Shown: piece after piece, positions 36,898 through 46,527 of the stretch
Position numbering within the stretch: the stretch's first letter is position 1
Layout of the letters: the number at the start of each line of letters is the position of its first letter
The notes under the pieces: model-generated
What the model saw: the letters and a program-made list of their open reading frames with translations, nothing else
Told to the model about the DNA's origin: nothing
Databases searched by the model: none
Assembly: GCF_000203935.1 (NCBI RefSeq)
Contig: NC_008577.1
Location: forward strand, 992,001 to 1,056,000
Reading direction: 5' to 3'
Origin: Shewanella sp. ANA-3
GTDB taxonomy: Bacteria; Pseudomonadota; Gammaproteobacteria; Enterobacterales; Shewanellaceae
DNA: 64,000 nt
Translations under genes and position numbers: made by a program

Positions 36898-37271
36898 TTA
36901 AGACTCTCTTTTGAATGACTCGCAATGTGGCGACTATAGGGATGCGACGCTCTTATTTCAATAATTATGCTTTAAAAATGATTAAAAATGCATATCAGGT
37001 CGCAGTTGTTGTATGCCTAAACACTTGTGATTACAACGCTGGCTGTGTTTGATATAGATACGTTTTTAAAGCGTTAGTGAATTGTTTAGGATGACCGTGA
37101 ATAGCAATTTTCGGCTTTCACTTGTGCGGGATATATCATTTTTTATTCATTTTTACGGCTAAAATAGTTGGTGATGAACGATTTCTAACAAAAATTGTAA
37201 AAACTTCATTAAATTATGCCCAGTTAATCTAATCTTAATGCAGGATCAAATAGCAATTTATGGAGCGAAAT
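36898..37271. other. Divergent promoter region between the ABC operon and the outer-membrane-like gene
   Basis: 374 bp, AT-rich, no coding frame. The tract TTTCAATAATTATGCTTTAAAAATGATTAA (36956-36985) lies just upstream of the ABC operon and may hold its promoter or an ArgR-like site. I cannot support a specific operator. Confidence 0.45.
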
Positions 37272-38096
37272 GTGAGATACCTAACTCTGGCACCAGCGGC
37301 ACTCCTTTTGGGTCTAGCAACTTCGGTCAGTGCAGAAGAATCGACCCAGTGGCATTACACCATGGGGATACACGATTTTATTGTGGAACAGGAGAGTTCA
37401 CATACCTTTGGATTTAACGGCAACATTATGATTGAACATACCACGGCATCGGATATTTACCTGTCTGCCATGCTGGATATGTTTATCGACATTGATACCG
37501 ACGATCTCGACCCCGACCATATTCCCGTGTGGTTTAAATCGGACTATGTGGCCTCGGGTGAGTTCTACCATATCGATCCTCGCTTCTTCTTCGGATGGCA
37601 AGTGGACCTACAGGGTAAACGTAACACTGTGAGTTCTATCGAAAAGCAAGCCAAGCTATTCCCTGAATTAACCGCCAATTATAAGGGGCAGGAATCGCAG
37701 GCCCAGTTAAAGGCGGGCGCGGGTTATTACTATTTAGAAATCGATGACGACGTGCCCCGTACCCGTGGTTACGATCGGGGCGATTTTGGTAATGGCGAGT
37801 TCGCTTACACCTTAATGGGCAGTTTTGGTTTTGATATCACGCCTAAATTAAACATGAGTTTTGCCGCGCAAAACTGGAACGACGGTGATAAATGGCTTGA
37901 AAATCAATATCGCTTCAGCATGAGTTACGACACGGATTATTGGGAGAAGGGTAGCCAGTGGTTACTGTATGTGGAGCATACCGAATACAATCTGGACCAC
38001 TATGCCAAGGAGAGTGTGCACTCACCCGACTACTTGCCCATTCTGCCTTGGGATAACGATACCTTAGTGCGCTTTAGCTTAGTCGTGCCTTGGTAG
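37272..38096 (+). CDS. Predicted outer-membrane beta-barrel protein of unknown function
   Basis: 274 residues. I prefer GTG 37272 (GGAG 6 bp upstream) over ATG 37260, which lacks a well-placed site; either keeps the signal peptide (RYLTLAPAALLLGLATSVSA-EES). Alternating polar/aromatic strands and the final residues LVRFSLVVPW, ending in an aromatic as in many outer-membrane proteins, fit a small barrel. Many acidic residues occur in loop segments (DIDTDDLDPDH). I do not recognise the family. It converges on the LysR gene, 4 bp away. Confidence 0.75.
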   Translation: MRYLTLAPAALLLGLATSVSAEESTQWHYTMGIHDFIVEQESSHTFGFNGNIMIEHTTASDIYLSAMLDMFIDIDTDDLDPDHIPVWFKSDYVASGEFYHIDPRFFFGWQVDLQGKRNTVSSIEKQAKLFPELTANYKGQESQAQLKAGAGYYYLEIDDDVPRTRGYDRGDFGNGEFAYTLMGSFGFDITPKLNMSFAAQNWNDGDKWLENQYRFSMSYDTDYWEKGSQWLLYVEHTEYNLDHYAKESVHSPDYLPILPWDNDTLVRFSLVVPW

Positions 38097-38100
38097 TGAG

Positions 38101-38991
38101 CTACTTTTGCGTTAAGTGTTTCTCCACTAACGCAATCATCGCCTGTGCCGCAAAGGACAATACCTGTTCTTTGCGCCAAAACAGTGATAACTCCCAGCGC
38201 AGTTCATCGCTCGCCAATGGAATATTCACCACCCCAGATACGCTGTAACGCCGCGCGATAGAGCGCGGCAGTATCATCACGCCCGTGCCCGCCGCCACAA
38301 GGGCGATCCCGAAGTCGGCTTGGCTGACTCGAGTGATGTTTTTAGGAGTAAATCCGGCGTGTTGGCAAGCGGTTAACACCAGTTGATACAAGGTGTATTC
38401 GGTTTCAAACATCACTTGCGGCTCGTCGACTAAGTCGTGGATCGACAGCATAGCTTGTGAGGTGAGGGGATTCTCCTTGGGCAGCACCACCACCATGGGA
38501 TCGTTAAACACCCGAATGCCGTGGTAACCATCGTCGAAGTTGATAATCCCGGTGGCCAGTTCAATTTCCCCCTTTTGAATCGCTAAGGTTTGCTCCACGC
38601 CGCCGCGCACCAGCAGGTGCATATCAATTTGCGGATATTGCTGGCGATATTTGGCAATGATAGGGGCAAAAATTTCAGCACTGCCGAGTGGCGCGAGACC
38701 GAGTTTTAATTCGCCTGCGGTTAAACTGCGCTGGGCGCTGAGTTCGGCCAGCATGCGTTGTCGCCCTGCGAGTAACTCCTTACCATGGCGATAGACCACT
38801 TCTCCCGCTTGGGTGAGCTTAACCTGAGTGCCACGTTTGCCGCGCTCGAGTAGTACCAGATCGAGTTCTTCCTCTAATTGGCGCAGCGCCTTGGAGAGGG
38901 CGGGTTGGGTGAGGTGAACCTTTTCGCTGGCCTTACCGAAACCGCCAGCATCGATGATCTCGATAAAATAACGCAGCACTTTAAGATCCAT
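38101..38991 (-). CDS. LysR-family transcriptional regulator (CidR-like, divergent from lrgAB)
   Basis: 296 residues. The winged helix-turn-helix at about 1-60 (DAGGFGKASEKVHLTQPALSKALRQLEEEL) is followed by a periplasmic-binding-like effector domain. It is divergent from and only 120 bp from the lrgA/lrgB pair, so it very probably regulates them; its effector may be a small organic acid, inferred from CidR. A partial dyad occurs in the gap (39009-39043). Confidence 0.9.
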   Translation of the reverse strand: MDLKVLRYFIEIIDAGGFGKASEKVHLTQPALSKALRQLEEELDLVLLERGKRGTQVKLTQAGEVVYRHGKELLAGRQRMLAELSAQRSLTAGELKLGLAPLGSAEIFAPIIAKYRQQYPQIDMHLLVRGGVEQTLAIQKGEIELATGIINFDDGYHGIRVFNDPMVVVLPKENPLTSQAMLSIHDLVDEPQVMFETEYTLYQLVLTACQHAGFTPKNITRVSQADFGIALVAAGTGVMILPRSIARRYSVSGVVNIPLASDELRWELSLFWRKEQVLSFAAQAMIALVEKHLTQK

Positions 38992-39008
38992 TCTCGCCTC
39001 GATAATAC

Positions 39009-39043
39009 ATTCTTAAAATTCATGGATTACATGCTTAATATTC
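39009..39043. promoter_or_regulatory. Candidate LysR operator between the LysR gene and lrgA
   Basis: The 120-bp divergent region contains ATTCTTAAAATTCATG then GATTA then CATGCTTAATATTCAT, an imperfect dyad around GATTA with a T-N11-A core. It suits a LysR-type operator controlling both genes. Purely positional and motif-based. Confidence 0.4.
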
Positions 39044-39111
39044 ATTTTTTTTATTGAATAGGCAAGCCTAAAATATTCCCATAGCAACTTTAGTGTAAAT
39101 CGAGAAACCGC

Positions 39112-39546
39112 ATGTCTTTCCTACAAGCCGCAATACGTCGATGCCGTCATGGGGCTTTATTGTTAACTCAAATTGGCCTCTTTTGTTTATTGTCTTTCGC
39201 CTGCCATTGGTTAGCCACTTGGGCGCATTTACCTGTGCCAGGTAGTGTTTTAGGTTTAGGTATCTTACTGATTTTACTGGCGACTAAGCTAATCCCTGAA
39301 AATGCGGTGCAGCTTGGTGCCGCTTGGTTGATTGGTGAGTTACTGCTGTTTTTTATTCCGCCAGTGATCTCAGTTATCAAGTACGAAGGCCTGTTTGAGC
39401 AATATGGGGTGAATATTCTCTTCACCTTAGTCATGGGCAGTGTGTGCGTGATGGTGGGCACGGGATTTGTGGTTGACCGAGTATTTCGATTCGAGCGTCA
39501 ACTCAATATCAAAAAGCATGCGCGTCGCCATGCTAAGGCCGCCTAA
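39112..39546 (+). CDS. CidA/LrgA-family membrane protein
   Basis: 144 residues with four hydrophobic segments. The motif HLPVPGSVLGLGILLILLATKL near 40-61 (HLPVPGSVLGLG) is the LrgA/CidA signature. This holin-like family is associated with murein hydrolase export, pyruvate transport and cell lysis control in Gram-positives; its role in Gram-negatives is less clear. The C-terminal tail is very basic (KKHARRHAK). It overlaps lrgB by 1 bp (TAATG) and is divergent from the LysR gene. Confidence 0.9.
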   Translation: MSFLQAAIRRCRHGALLLTQIGLFCLLSFACHWLATWAHLPVPGSVLGLGILLILLATKLIPENAVQLGAAWLIGELLLFFIPPVISVIKYEGLFEQYGVNILFTLVMGSVCVMVGTGFVVDRVFRFERQLNIKKHARRHAKAA

Positions 39547-40280
39547 TGTCGAGCCTTAACTTAAGCCCTGCAGCGATTTCTGAATTACTGTTTTCGCAGA
39601 CGGGATTGGCACTTATCAGCTTGTTATTAACGCTATTCTGTTACTTTGCGGCCAAGCGTTTATATAGGCTCCACCGTGTGTGGTGGTTGGCGCCGATTGT
39701 ACTTGCGCCCGTGGTGATTACGCTCTTGGTGTTTAATCTCGATATTCCACTGCCGACTTATTTTGAATACACCCATTGGTTAATGGCGATGTTAGCACCA
39801 GCGACGATTGCATTTGCCTTGCCGATTTATCGGGAGCGTAAACTCATTCGCCAATATCCGCTGACCATTGCCCTTGGGGTGATAGCGGGATTGTTGCTGG
39901 GCATGATTTCTAGCTGGCTGTTAGTGAAATTTGTGCCACTGCCGGTCGAGCTGTCTAAGAGCTTGTTGGTGCGTTCGGTATCTACGCCCTTTGCGATGGA
40001 AGCGACAAGCGCCTTTGGCGGAGTGCCAGAACTGACCGCCATGATGGTGCTCATCACCGGCATTATCGGCATGTTGGTATGTGAGCCGCTGTTCAAGCTG
40101 ATGCACATTCGTACGTCTTTAGGTAAGGGCGTGGCATTGGGCGCTTCGGCCCACGGTGCGGGCGCCGCAAAAGCCAGTGAGTTAGGCCAGCAAGAGGGCG
40201 TTATTGCCAGTTTGACCATGATTTTTATCGGGATTGCTATGGTGCTGGGCGCGCCCGTATTTGCTGTGATCTTCAGTTAG
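39546..40280 (+). CDS. LrgB-family membrane protein
   Basis: 244 residues, about seven hydrophobic segments. Family motifs are LAPATIAFALPIYRERKLI, SVSTPFAMEATSAFGGVPELTA and GASAHGAGAAKASELGQQEG. It is the partner of the upstream CidA/LrgA protein; the pair is thought to act together in the inner membrane. The start overlaps the upstream stop by one base, implying translational coupling. Confidence 0.92.
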   Translation: MSSLNLSPAAISELLFSQTGLALISLLLTLFCYFAAKRLYRLHRVWWLAPIVLAPVVITLLVFNLDIPLPTYFEYTHWLMAMLAPATIAFALPIYRERKLIRQYPLTIALGVIAGLLLGMISSWLLVKFVPLPVELSKSLLVRSVSTPFAMEATSAFGGVPELTAMMVLITGIIGMLVCEPLFKLMHIRTSLGKGVALGASAHGAGAAKASELGQQEGVIASLTMIFIGIAMVLGAPVFAVIFS

Positions 40281-40367
40281 TGTTCGAGAGTGATGTGCTG
40301 AATTTGCGTTAACCCTCTCCACCTTAATGTGATTTTGTTAGTTTAAATGATGTTGTTTTGCCTCTTA

Positions 40368-40406
40368 GGGCGCTAACCTCTGCTTGGGTTATGCGCCCAT
40401 TTTTTT
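40368..40406 (+). terminator. Terminator after lrgAB
   Basis: The stem GGGCGC-TAACC / GGTTA-T-GCGCCC has one bulged T and an 8-nt loop and is followed by ATTTTTTT. It lies 87 bp after the lrgB stop. Confidence 0.88.
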
Positions 40407-40464
40407 AACTGGCGGCGAATGTCGAAATAGAATTACACTAAATTAAATCGAATAGGGACATAGG

Positions 40465-40941
40465 ATGGACAAGCAAACACGGGTATCGAATGTGACATTG
40501 AGACCCATAGGACAAGACGATCTGGAGTTGATCTTCACCCATCAACAGGATCCGATTGCGTCCCAATTGGCGCAATTTCCCTCGCGGGATCGTGAGGCAT
40601 TTTACCTTCATTGGCAGCAAAATATTCTCGGACAGGCGTCGGTACTGGCACGGGGGATAGAAGTCGATGGCTTGCTGGTTGGCAATATTGGCCATTGGCA
40701 TATGGACGGTCAGGCGATGATTGGTTACTGGATTGACCGCGCATTTTGGGGGCGTGGGGTAGCAACCTTAACCTTAAGCGCGTTTTTACCTTTAGTGACC
40801 TCAAGGCCGCTTTTTGCCCATGTAGCACAGCATAATCTTGCGTCCCAGCGGGTGTTGCTGCGCCATGGGTTTGTAAAGATGGACAGACTCATTCAAGAGG
40901 CGGACGATGTGGCGCCTTTGTTGGAGTTTGTGCTGCGCTGA
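40465..40941 (+). CDS. GNAT-family acetyltransferase
   Basis: 158 residues. It begins VTLRPIGQDDLELIFTHQQDP and has YWIDRAFWGRGVATLTLSAFL, the RimJ/RimL-type GNAT acetyl-CoA motif A (the WGRGVATLTLS loop), followed by HVAQHNLASQRVLLRHGFVK typical of the last strands. Substrate unknown. Monocistronic, with RBS TAGGATGG-like sequence at the start. Confidence 0.9.
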   Translation: MDKQTRVSNVTLRPIGQDDLELIFTHQQDPIASQLAQFPSRDREAFYLHWQQNILGQASVLARGIEVDGLLVGNIGHWHMDGQAMIGYWIDRAFWGRGVATLTLSAFLPLVTSRPLFAHVAQHNLASQRVLLRHGFVKMDRLIQEADDVAPLLEFVLR

Positions 40942-41168
40942 TGCTTAAACCATCACACTAACCAAAGGCTTAAAGCCCTTAACCTGAGATTTTGGCATAT
41001 TGAGAGCCGATACATTATTTAATAAATCTATTTAGATATACGTGTTTTATCGTAAATTTAGATTTATCAACCCGACTTTAGTCTAGTACCTGATGGCTTG
41101 ACCTCATTGGCTAACTCAATGAAACTCTCCATTTAATCACCTCCTACTAAAGTATGGATAATTAAATA

Positions 41169-42644
41169 ATGTTTATTTTCTTCTTATGCCTTGCGCTCTT
41201 AGTGCTGGCATACAAGTTTTATAGCCCATTTGTTGAGCGCCAAGCAGGGATTGATCCTAAAGCGCAAACACCCCAAGCAAGATTCGAAGACGGTGTGGAC
41301 TATGTGCCCGTTCACCCCGCCAAAGCGTTTTTGATCCAATTCTTAAACGTTGCCGGTGTAGGCCCGATTTTTGGTCCGATCCTAGGTGCTTTATATGGTC
41401 CAGTGGCGTTACTCTGGATTGTGTTAGGTAACATTATTGGCGGCGCGGTACACGACTATTTCTCGGGTGTGTTAAGCATTAAAGAAGACGGTAAGAGCCT
41501 GCCAGAAATCGCTGGTCACTACTTTAATGTCTACTTTAAAGGCGTGATGCTGCTGTTTACTGCGATGTTACTGTTCTTCGTGGGCGTGGTGTTCATCATG
41601 AGCCCTGCGGGCCTGTTAAGTAACCTAGACTATTTTAAAGACACCATTTTTGGCAATAACACCTTCTGGGTGTTAGTGATTTTGGCTTATTACTTCTTAG
41701 CCACTATGCTGCCAATCGATAAGATCATCACTAAGCTTTACCCTGCTTTTGGTCTGTTGATGATCGTTATGACCACTTCGATTGCGGTTGCTCTGCTGAT
41801 CAGCGCGCCACAGTTACCCGAAATGGGCGATGTGTTTGCTTACTTCAATCACAGCCATTACAACAATGAGTTACTCGAGCCAAACCCTGACGGTTTGCCG
41901 ATTTGGCCATTGCTGTTTGTGACTATTACCTGTGGTGCAATCAGTGGTTTCCACTCGACTCAAGCACCTATTATGGCGCGCTGCCTGACCAACGAGAAAT
42001 ACGTTCGCCCCGTTTACTATGGCGCTATGGTGGCTGAAGGTGTTGTGGCTTGTGTGTGGGCGACTGCGGGTATTGCAGCCTTCCCAGGTGGTTATGTTGA
42101 GCTTAAGAGCTTACTCGACCAAGGTGGTCCAGGCCTGGTCGTTAACCAAGTGGCCACTAGCTATCTTGGTGTATTAGGCGGTGTAATGGCGATTATTGCG
42201 GTGGCTGTATTCCCTATTACCTCGGGTGATACTGCATTTAGATCGCTGCGCCTCACCATTATCGACGCCTTTAACATCCCACAGAGTATGCGTAACCGTT
42301 TGCTGGTGGCTGCGCCTATCCTGACTATCGCTTACTTTATGACTAAGATCGACTTCTCCTTGATCTGGCGTTATTTCGCCTTCTCAAACATGCTGTTATC
42401 GACAAGCGTGCTGTGGTTGGCGACTAAGTACCTGTTCGATAGAGGCAGCTTCCATTGGATTGTGAGTTTGCCTGCGATTGCCGGAACTTGTGTGACCATC
42501 TCTTACATCATGACGGCGGGCATTGGTTTAGGTTTGCCTCAATCTCTGAGCCAACCCGTGGGGATTGCGGTCGGCGTGGTGTGTTTAGTGGCCTTGATTA
42601 TTGCCCATAACAAACGTAAAACCGTGCTGGATACAAACTCTTAA
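41169..42644 (+). CDS. CstA-family peptide/pyruvate-type transporter, short form
   Basis: 491 residues, about fourteen hydrophobic segments. Family motifs are QFLNVAGVGPIFGPILGALYG, GAVHDYFSGVLSIKEDGKS, CGAISGFHSTQAPIMAR and GDTAFRSLRLTIIDAF. It is much shorter than E. coli CstA and BtsT (about 700 residues), lacking the extra C-terminal helices and tail, as do other short CstA members. E. coli relatives move peptides or pyruvate; here the substrate is open. A strong terminator follows. Confidence 0.9.
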   Translation: MFIFFLCLALLVLAYKFYSPFVERQAGIDPKAQTPQARFEDGVDYVPVHPAKAFLIQFLNVAGVGPIFGPILGALYGPVALLWIVLGNIIGGAVHDYFSGVLSIKEDGKSLPEIAGHYFNVYFKGVMLLFTAMLLFFVGVVFIMSPAGLLSNLDYFKDTIFGNNTFWVLVILAYYFLATMLPIDKIITKLYPAFGLLMIVMTTSIAVALLISAPQLPEMGDVFAYFNHSHYNNELLEPNPDGLPIWPLLFVTITCGAISGFHSTQAPIMARCLTNEKYVRPVYYGAMVAEGVVACVWATAGIAAFPGGYVELKSLLDQGGPGLVVNQVATSYLGVLGGVMAIIAVAVFPITSGDTAFRSLRLTIIDAFNIPQSMRNRLLVAAPILTIAYFMTKIDFSLIWRYFAFSNMLLSTSVLWLATKYLFDRGSFHWIVSLPAIAGTCVTISYIMTAGIGLGLPQSLSQPVGIAVGVVCLVALIIAHNKRKTVLDTNS

Positions 42645-42666
42645 CCTCATTGGTTTTATGACTGCT

Positions 42667-42692
42667 AAGGGCTGCATTTTGCAGCCCTTTTT
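42667..42692 (+). terminator. Terminator after the cstA-like gene
   Basis: AAGGGCTGCA / TGCAGCCCTT, a perfect 10-bp stem with loop TTT, followed by TTTAA. Confidence 0.9.
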
Positions 42693-42948
42693 AATACTAT
42701 TTTCATAAACTGGCGTCAGTATTGAATATTGTCACTGTGACATATTCCATTGCGTCGAAATTATGTTAGATTCTGGCGAACTGATGGAGATAGAGGTATG
42801 GTTATCACTGTCATCAACAGTTCTCCACAGGGCAGTCACTGCAATATTGCTTACTTTTGCAGAGAAGTGTCAGGAAGTTACACCAAATCAGAGTCTGCTT
42901 ATGCAACCCAATTTATTTCCCGAACAAAGACATTTAAATCGTGAGCCG

Positions 42949-44577
42949 ATGGTGATGCCGTCGGTGGAAGCTCAGTCTACCCGTAGCCGTTTACAACGCA
43001 TGGTGGGCAGTGTGCTACTCACTTGCAGCGTGTTGTTAAGCTTATCTGCTTGTGCAGCGGGTAAGGCGAGTGCGCCGCAGGAAGAAGAGTTTAGCTACGC
43101 CTGGTTGAAAGGCTATGCCCATACGTTGGCGGCTGAGTCCTATGTGAGCCATAAGGGCGAGTTGCCAAAAAGCTTACAGGGCATGAGCTGGGATGATTAC
43201 CAGCAGTTTCATTTCAAGAAAAAAGCCGCCCTGTGGCGTGAGGATGATTCGGAGTTTCGCGCCGAGTTATTCCACTTAGGTCTGTACTTCGATACGCCTG
43301 TGCATATTTACCAATTGGAAAATGGCAAGGCAAAGCTGATCGAATATTCGTCTTCCATGTTCGATTACGGTAAATCCAAGGTAAAGGGTAGCCAATTACC
43401 GAAAGACCTAGGCTTTGCTGGGTTTAGAATGCAGTTTAATACCGACTGGCAGCGTGACGTGGTCGCCTTCTTAGGGGCCAGCTATTTCCGCGCCGTAGGT
43501 CAAGAAATGCAATATGGTCTATCTGCCCGTGGTTTAGCGGTCGACACTGCGCTGCCTAAGCCTGAAGAATTCCCTATGTTTACCCGTTTCTGGTTAGAGA
43601 AACCACAACCGGGTTCTAATATTGCGACTGTGTACGCTCTGTTAGATTCACCAAGTGTAACAGGGGCTTACCGTTTTGATATCGAACCGGGTGAGCGTTT
43701 AAAAATGAAGGTCGATGCGGCGATTTACCCGCGTAAGGCCATCGAACGTTTAGGCGTTGCACCACTGACCAGTATGTACATGGTGGGTGAAAACGATCGC
43801 CGCACCGGTTACGACTGGCGCCAAGAGATCCACGATTCAGACGGTCTTGCCATGCACACGGGTAACGGTGAATGGATTTGGCGTCCGCTGGGCAACCCAA
43901 GCAACCTGCGTTTCAATGCCTACAGCGATGAGAATCCAAAGGGCTTTGGTTTAATGCAGCGTGACCGTAACTTCGACCATTATCAAGATGATGGTGTGTT
44001 CTACGAGAAGCGTCCAAGCCTGTGGATTGAGCCAACTGGTAACTGGGGTAAAGGTTCGGTGCAGTTAGTGGAAATTCCAACACTGGATGAAACCTTCGAC
44101 AATATCGTGGCGTTTTGGAACCCTGCTGAGCCCATTCAACCGGGTCAAGAGTTACTCTACAGCTACAACATGTACTGGGGCGGTATTCCACCCGTGCAGT
44201 CACCCCGTGCCCGCGTAGTCGATACCTTTACCGGTATTGGTGGTGTGGTTGGTCAAAAGCGTAAGTACTATAGCAAGCGCTTTGTGATTGATTTTGCTGG
44301 TGGTTCCTTACCTATGCTGGGTAAAGATACCCAAGTGAAAGCGGTGATTTCGACCTCTCAGGGTCGTGTAGAAATCGAATCTGCTCGCCCACAACATGCG
44401 ATTAACGGTTACCGCGCTATGTTTGACCTAGTGCCGCCAGAAGACAGCGTTGAGCCAATTAACCTCAGAGTTTACTTAGAGGTAGATGGTCAGCCGTTAA
44501 CTGAGACTTGGATGTACCAGTGGACACCACCACCAGTGAACGAGCGTGAGCTGCATAACGCCGGTCATCTGCAGTAA
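42949..44577 (+). CDS. opgD: Glucans biosynthesis protein, OpgG/OpgD family, with lipobox
   Basis: Periplasmic enzyme family for osmoregulated periplasmic glucan backbone modification or branching. The body matches E. coli OpgG/OpgD throughout: KDLGFAGFRMQF, FLGASYFRAVG, YGLSARGLAVDTALP, ALLDSPSVTGAY, GNGEWIWRPLGNP, WGKGSVQLVEIPT. Start uncertain (42763, 42901, 42949 all open); 42949 gives 542 residues. Instead of a plain or Tat signal, the N-terminus has a hydrophobic stretch with lipobox LLSLSAC, suggesting a lipoprotein. OpgH, usually a neighbour of OpgG, is not adjacent. The OpgD or OpgG assignment is not decided. Confidence 0.85.
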   Translation: MVMPSVEAQSTRSRLQRMVGSVLLTCSVLLSLSACAAGKASAPQEEEFSYAWLKGYAHTLAAESYVSHKGELPKSLQGMSWDDYQQFHFKKKAALWREDDSEFRAELFHLGLYFDTPVHIYQLENGKAKLIEYSSSMFDYGKSKVKGSQLPKDLGFAGFRMQFNTDWQRDVVAFLGASYFRAVGQEMQYGLSARGLAVDTALPKPEEFPMFTRFWLEKPQPGSNIATVYALLDSPSVTGAYRFDIEPGERLKMKVDAAIYPRKAIERLGVAPLTSMYMVGENDRRTGYDWRQEIHDSDGLAMHTGNGEWIWRPLGNPSNLRFNAYSDENPKGFGLMQRDRNFDHYQDDGVFYEKRPSLWIEPTGNWGKGSVQLVEIPTLDETFDNIVAFWNPAEPIQPGQELLYSYNMYWGGIPPVQSPRARVVDTFTGIGGVVGQKRKYYSKRFVIDFAGGSLPMLGKDTQVKAVISTSQGRVEIESARPQHAINGYRAMFDLVPPEDSVEPINLRVYLEVDGQPLTETWMYQWTPPPVNERELHNAGHLQ

Positions 44578-44600
44578 GCCGTGACTCAGTTTTAAATCTT

Positions 44601-44627
44601 AAAACGCCAGCCCTGTGCTGGCGTTTT
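44601..44627. terminator. Bidirectional terminator after opgD
   Basis: AAAACGCCAGC / GCTGGCGTTTT with loop CCTGT and A/T tracts on both sides. It lies 23 bp after the opgD stop and also suits the convergent gene at 44665. Confidence 0.9.
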
Positions 44628-44664
44628 TGTTTTGGCCTTAGCTACTTTTTACTCAGTATGGTGT

Positions 44665-45381
44665 TTATACCGCTTGATAGGCTAAGACTAGATTATCTAA
44701 AAAATGCCCTAGCAACTGATTCATCTGAGTCGTTGATTGCTCCAGGATGAACTCAGGGCTTTGAATGTATGGCATGGTATGCGTACTGGAAAAAGCCTGT
44801 TCTTGGGCAATGAGTGGCGTTAATTGACTACTGATAAATTCAAGATGGCATTGGAATCCATAAACTAAATTTGTGTAACGCACAATTTGTCGTGGGCAAG
44901 CTTCACTGGTGGCGAGTACTTCGCTATTGGGAGTGAGGCCTGGCATGTCGTTATGCCAGTGGCCGACTATTTCGGTTGTCGAAAATGTCTTAAGGTTAAT
45001 ATCATTTTTACCTGCTGCTGTTAGCTCTATGGGGAAATAACCAATCTCGGCATGTGGGCTCTTTTGATAACGGGCGCCTAATGCTTCGCCAATTAATTGT
45101 GCGCCAAGGCAAACCCCCACAACGGCTTTATTTGTTTGAATAGCTTGCCTGATAAGTCTTTGTTCTGCTTGACTATCAAAATATGGACAATCGCTTTGGC
45201 ATGTGGCGGGAGACTGAGGGCCTCCGAGGATAATTAACAGATCAAAACCATCAGTATCTTCGGGGAGGGCTTCACCTAGATAGACTCTGCTAAAGCTCAT
45301 TTTGTAGTTTTTGCTGGCGGCCCAATCATTAAAATATCCTGGACCTTCATAGCTTTCATGAATAATGCAATGAATCTGCAT
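44665..45381 (-). CDS. Class I glutamine amidotransferase-like protein
   Basis: 238 residues, a stand-alone GATase1 domain of the GMP-synthase-like type. The nucleophile elbow is VVGVCLGAQLIGEALGA with catalytic Cys in GVCLGAQ, and the His/Glu pair is in YGFQCHLEF. The oxyanion region ILGGPQSP is present. It may hydrolyse gamma-glutamyl compounds or act on glutathione derivatives as in related proteins. It starts 84 bp from the divergent AraC-type gene, so the two may be functionally linked. Confidence 0.88.
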   Translation of the reverse strand: MQIHCIIHESYEGPGYFNDWAASKNYKMSFSRVYLGEALPEDTDGFDLLIILGGPQSPATCQSDCPYFDSQAEQRLIRQAIQTNKAVVGVCLGAQLIGEALGARYQKSPHAEIGYFPIELTAAGKNDINLKTFSTTEIVGHWHNDMPGLTPNSEVLATSEACPRQIVRYTNLVYGFQCHLEFISSQLTPLIAQEQAFSSTHTMPYIQSPEFILEQSTTQMNQLLGHFLDNLVLAYQAV

Positions 45382-45464
45382 TGAGTTTTCCTGTGTCTTT
45401 TATGGGATTACGCTATGCTACAATTCTTTTATTTGGCCGAATAACGTCATATGGACAAGTAATA

Positions 45465-46280
45465 ATGTTAAGTCGCCAACCTGATTCGATTAATACTATT
45501 ATTGAGCAAGCACCTAATATGCCTTGCTTTGTAAAAACGATTGAGATGCAGAAGGGGTATGTGGATGTTTTACATAAGCACTGTTGGCATCAGCTTATTC
45601 TTCCGCTTCAAGGCCTGTTACAGACAGAAGCAAATGGGGCACTGTTCTTAGTTCCCCATACCACAGCGCTTTTTGTGCCAGCAGGGGTGATACATGAGTC
45701 TGTTGCGATTACTGATACTTGTTTTATTGGTGTCTATCTGAATCCAATGTGTGGTCGAGATTATGGCGCCACGATAAAACCCGTCGCTATGAGTGCTTTT
45801 CTAAGGGAATTAGTGTTAACGATCAGAAAACAATGTGTTTTTAATACCTCAATGAATGTTGAACCAATAGCTCTGCCGACAATACAGCGTTTGCTTGAGG
45901 TGTTATACGATCAAATTAATAGTGCAGAGGGACAGACTTTTAAGTTATTGATACCACAAGATAGGCGCCTAAAATTGATTTTTGAGCACTTAACTCAAAC
46001 GCCAGCTTTAGATTTATCTTTAGCGAAATGGGGTGAGATGGTTGGGGCATCGGAACGAACATTGTCGAGGTTATTTGTTAGGGAGTTTGGTTCTTCCTTC
46101 GGATTATGGCGCCAACATTTACGGTTGATCTATTCGCTATCACTATTGGCCACTAACCTATCAATACAGAATGTGGCCCACCAAATTGGTTATCAAAATG
46201 ATTCATCCTATATCAAAGCTTTCAAGGAGCGTTTTGGGATGACGCCACAGCGATTTCGGTTAGGCGATCATGGGATATAA
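45465..46280 (+). CDS. AraC-family transcriptional regulator
   Basis: 271 residues from ATG 45465 (MLSRQPDSINTI); TTG 45381 and ATG 45402 are possible but less likely, and the first would overlap the divergent gene's start. An N-terminal cupin sensor domain (KHCWHQLILPLQGLLQTE) precedes an AraC DNA-binding domain: first helix-turn-helix SLAKWGEMVGASERTLSRLF, second IQNVAHQIGYQNDSSYIKAF followed by FGMTPQRFR. It is divergent from the amidotransferase gene and likely controls it. Confidence 0.9.
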   Translation: MLSRQPDSINTIIEQAPNMPCFVKTIEMQKGYVDVLHKHCWHQLILPLQGLLQTEANGALFLVPHTTALFVPAGVIHESVAITDTCFIGVYLNPMCGRDYGATIKPVAMSAFLRELVLTIRKQCVFNTSMNVEPIALPTIQRLLEVLYDQINSAEGQTFKLLIPQDRRLKLIFEHLTQTPALDLSLAKWGEMVGASERTLSRLFVREFGSSFGLWRQHLRLIYSLSLLATNLSIQNVAHQIGYQNDSSYIKAFKERFGMTPQRFRLGDHGI

Positions 46281-46527
46281 CGCTATTACGACTTATGGTA
46301 AAGAATGCTCTATCCAGTTAGAATTTATTAAATTTAATCAATATTTTGAGTGCTTTTTGGCCTGAGTGTTCATGGGCGCAGAATAAAATCAAGCCAGTGT
46401 TAAATGCAAGTATGTAACAGAGTTATTGAGGACTGATTCACTTTTTGCAAATCTAAATAATTTTTCACTGTCAAAGAGGCCAACCTTAGGCGTAACCTGT
46501 GGCGTCCTCGTTATAGGTTAGCGATTC

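Noticed and set aside
42750..42944. 64-codon frame ahead of opgD, with a possible internal ATG at 42798 after GGAGATAGAGG
   Set aside because: Could be a leader peptide but overlaps an alternative opgD start region, with no attenuator hairpin seen between it and opgD.
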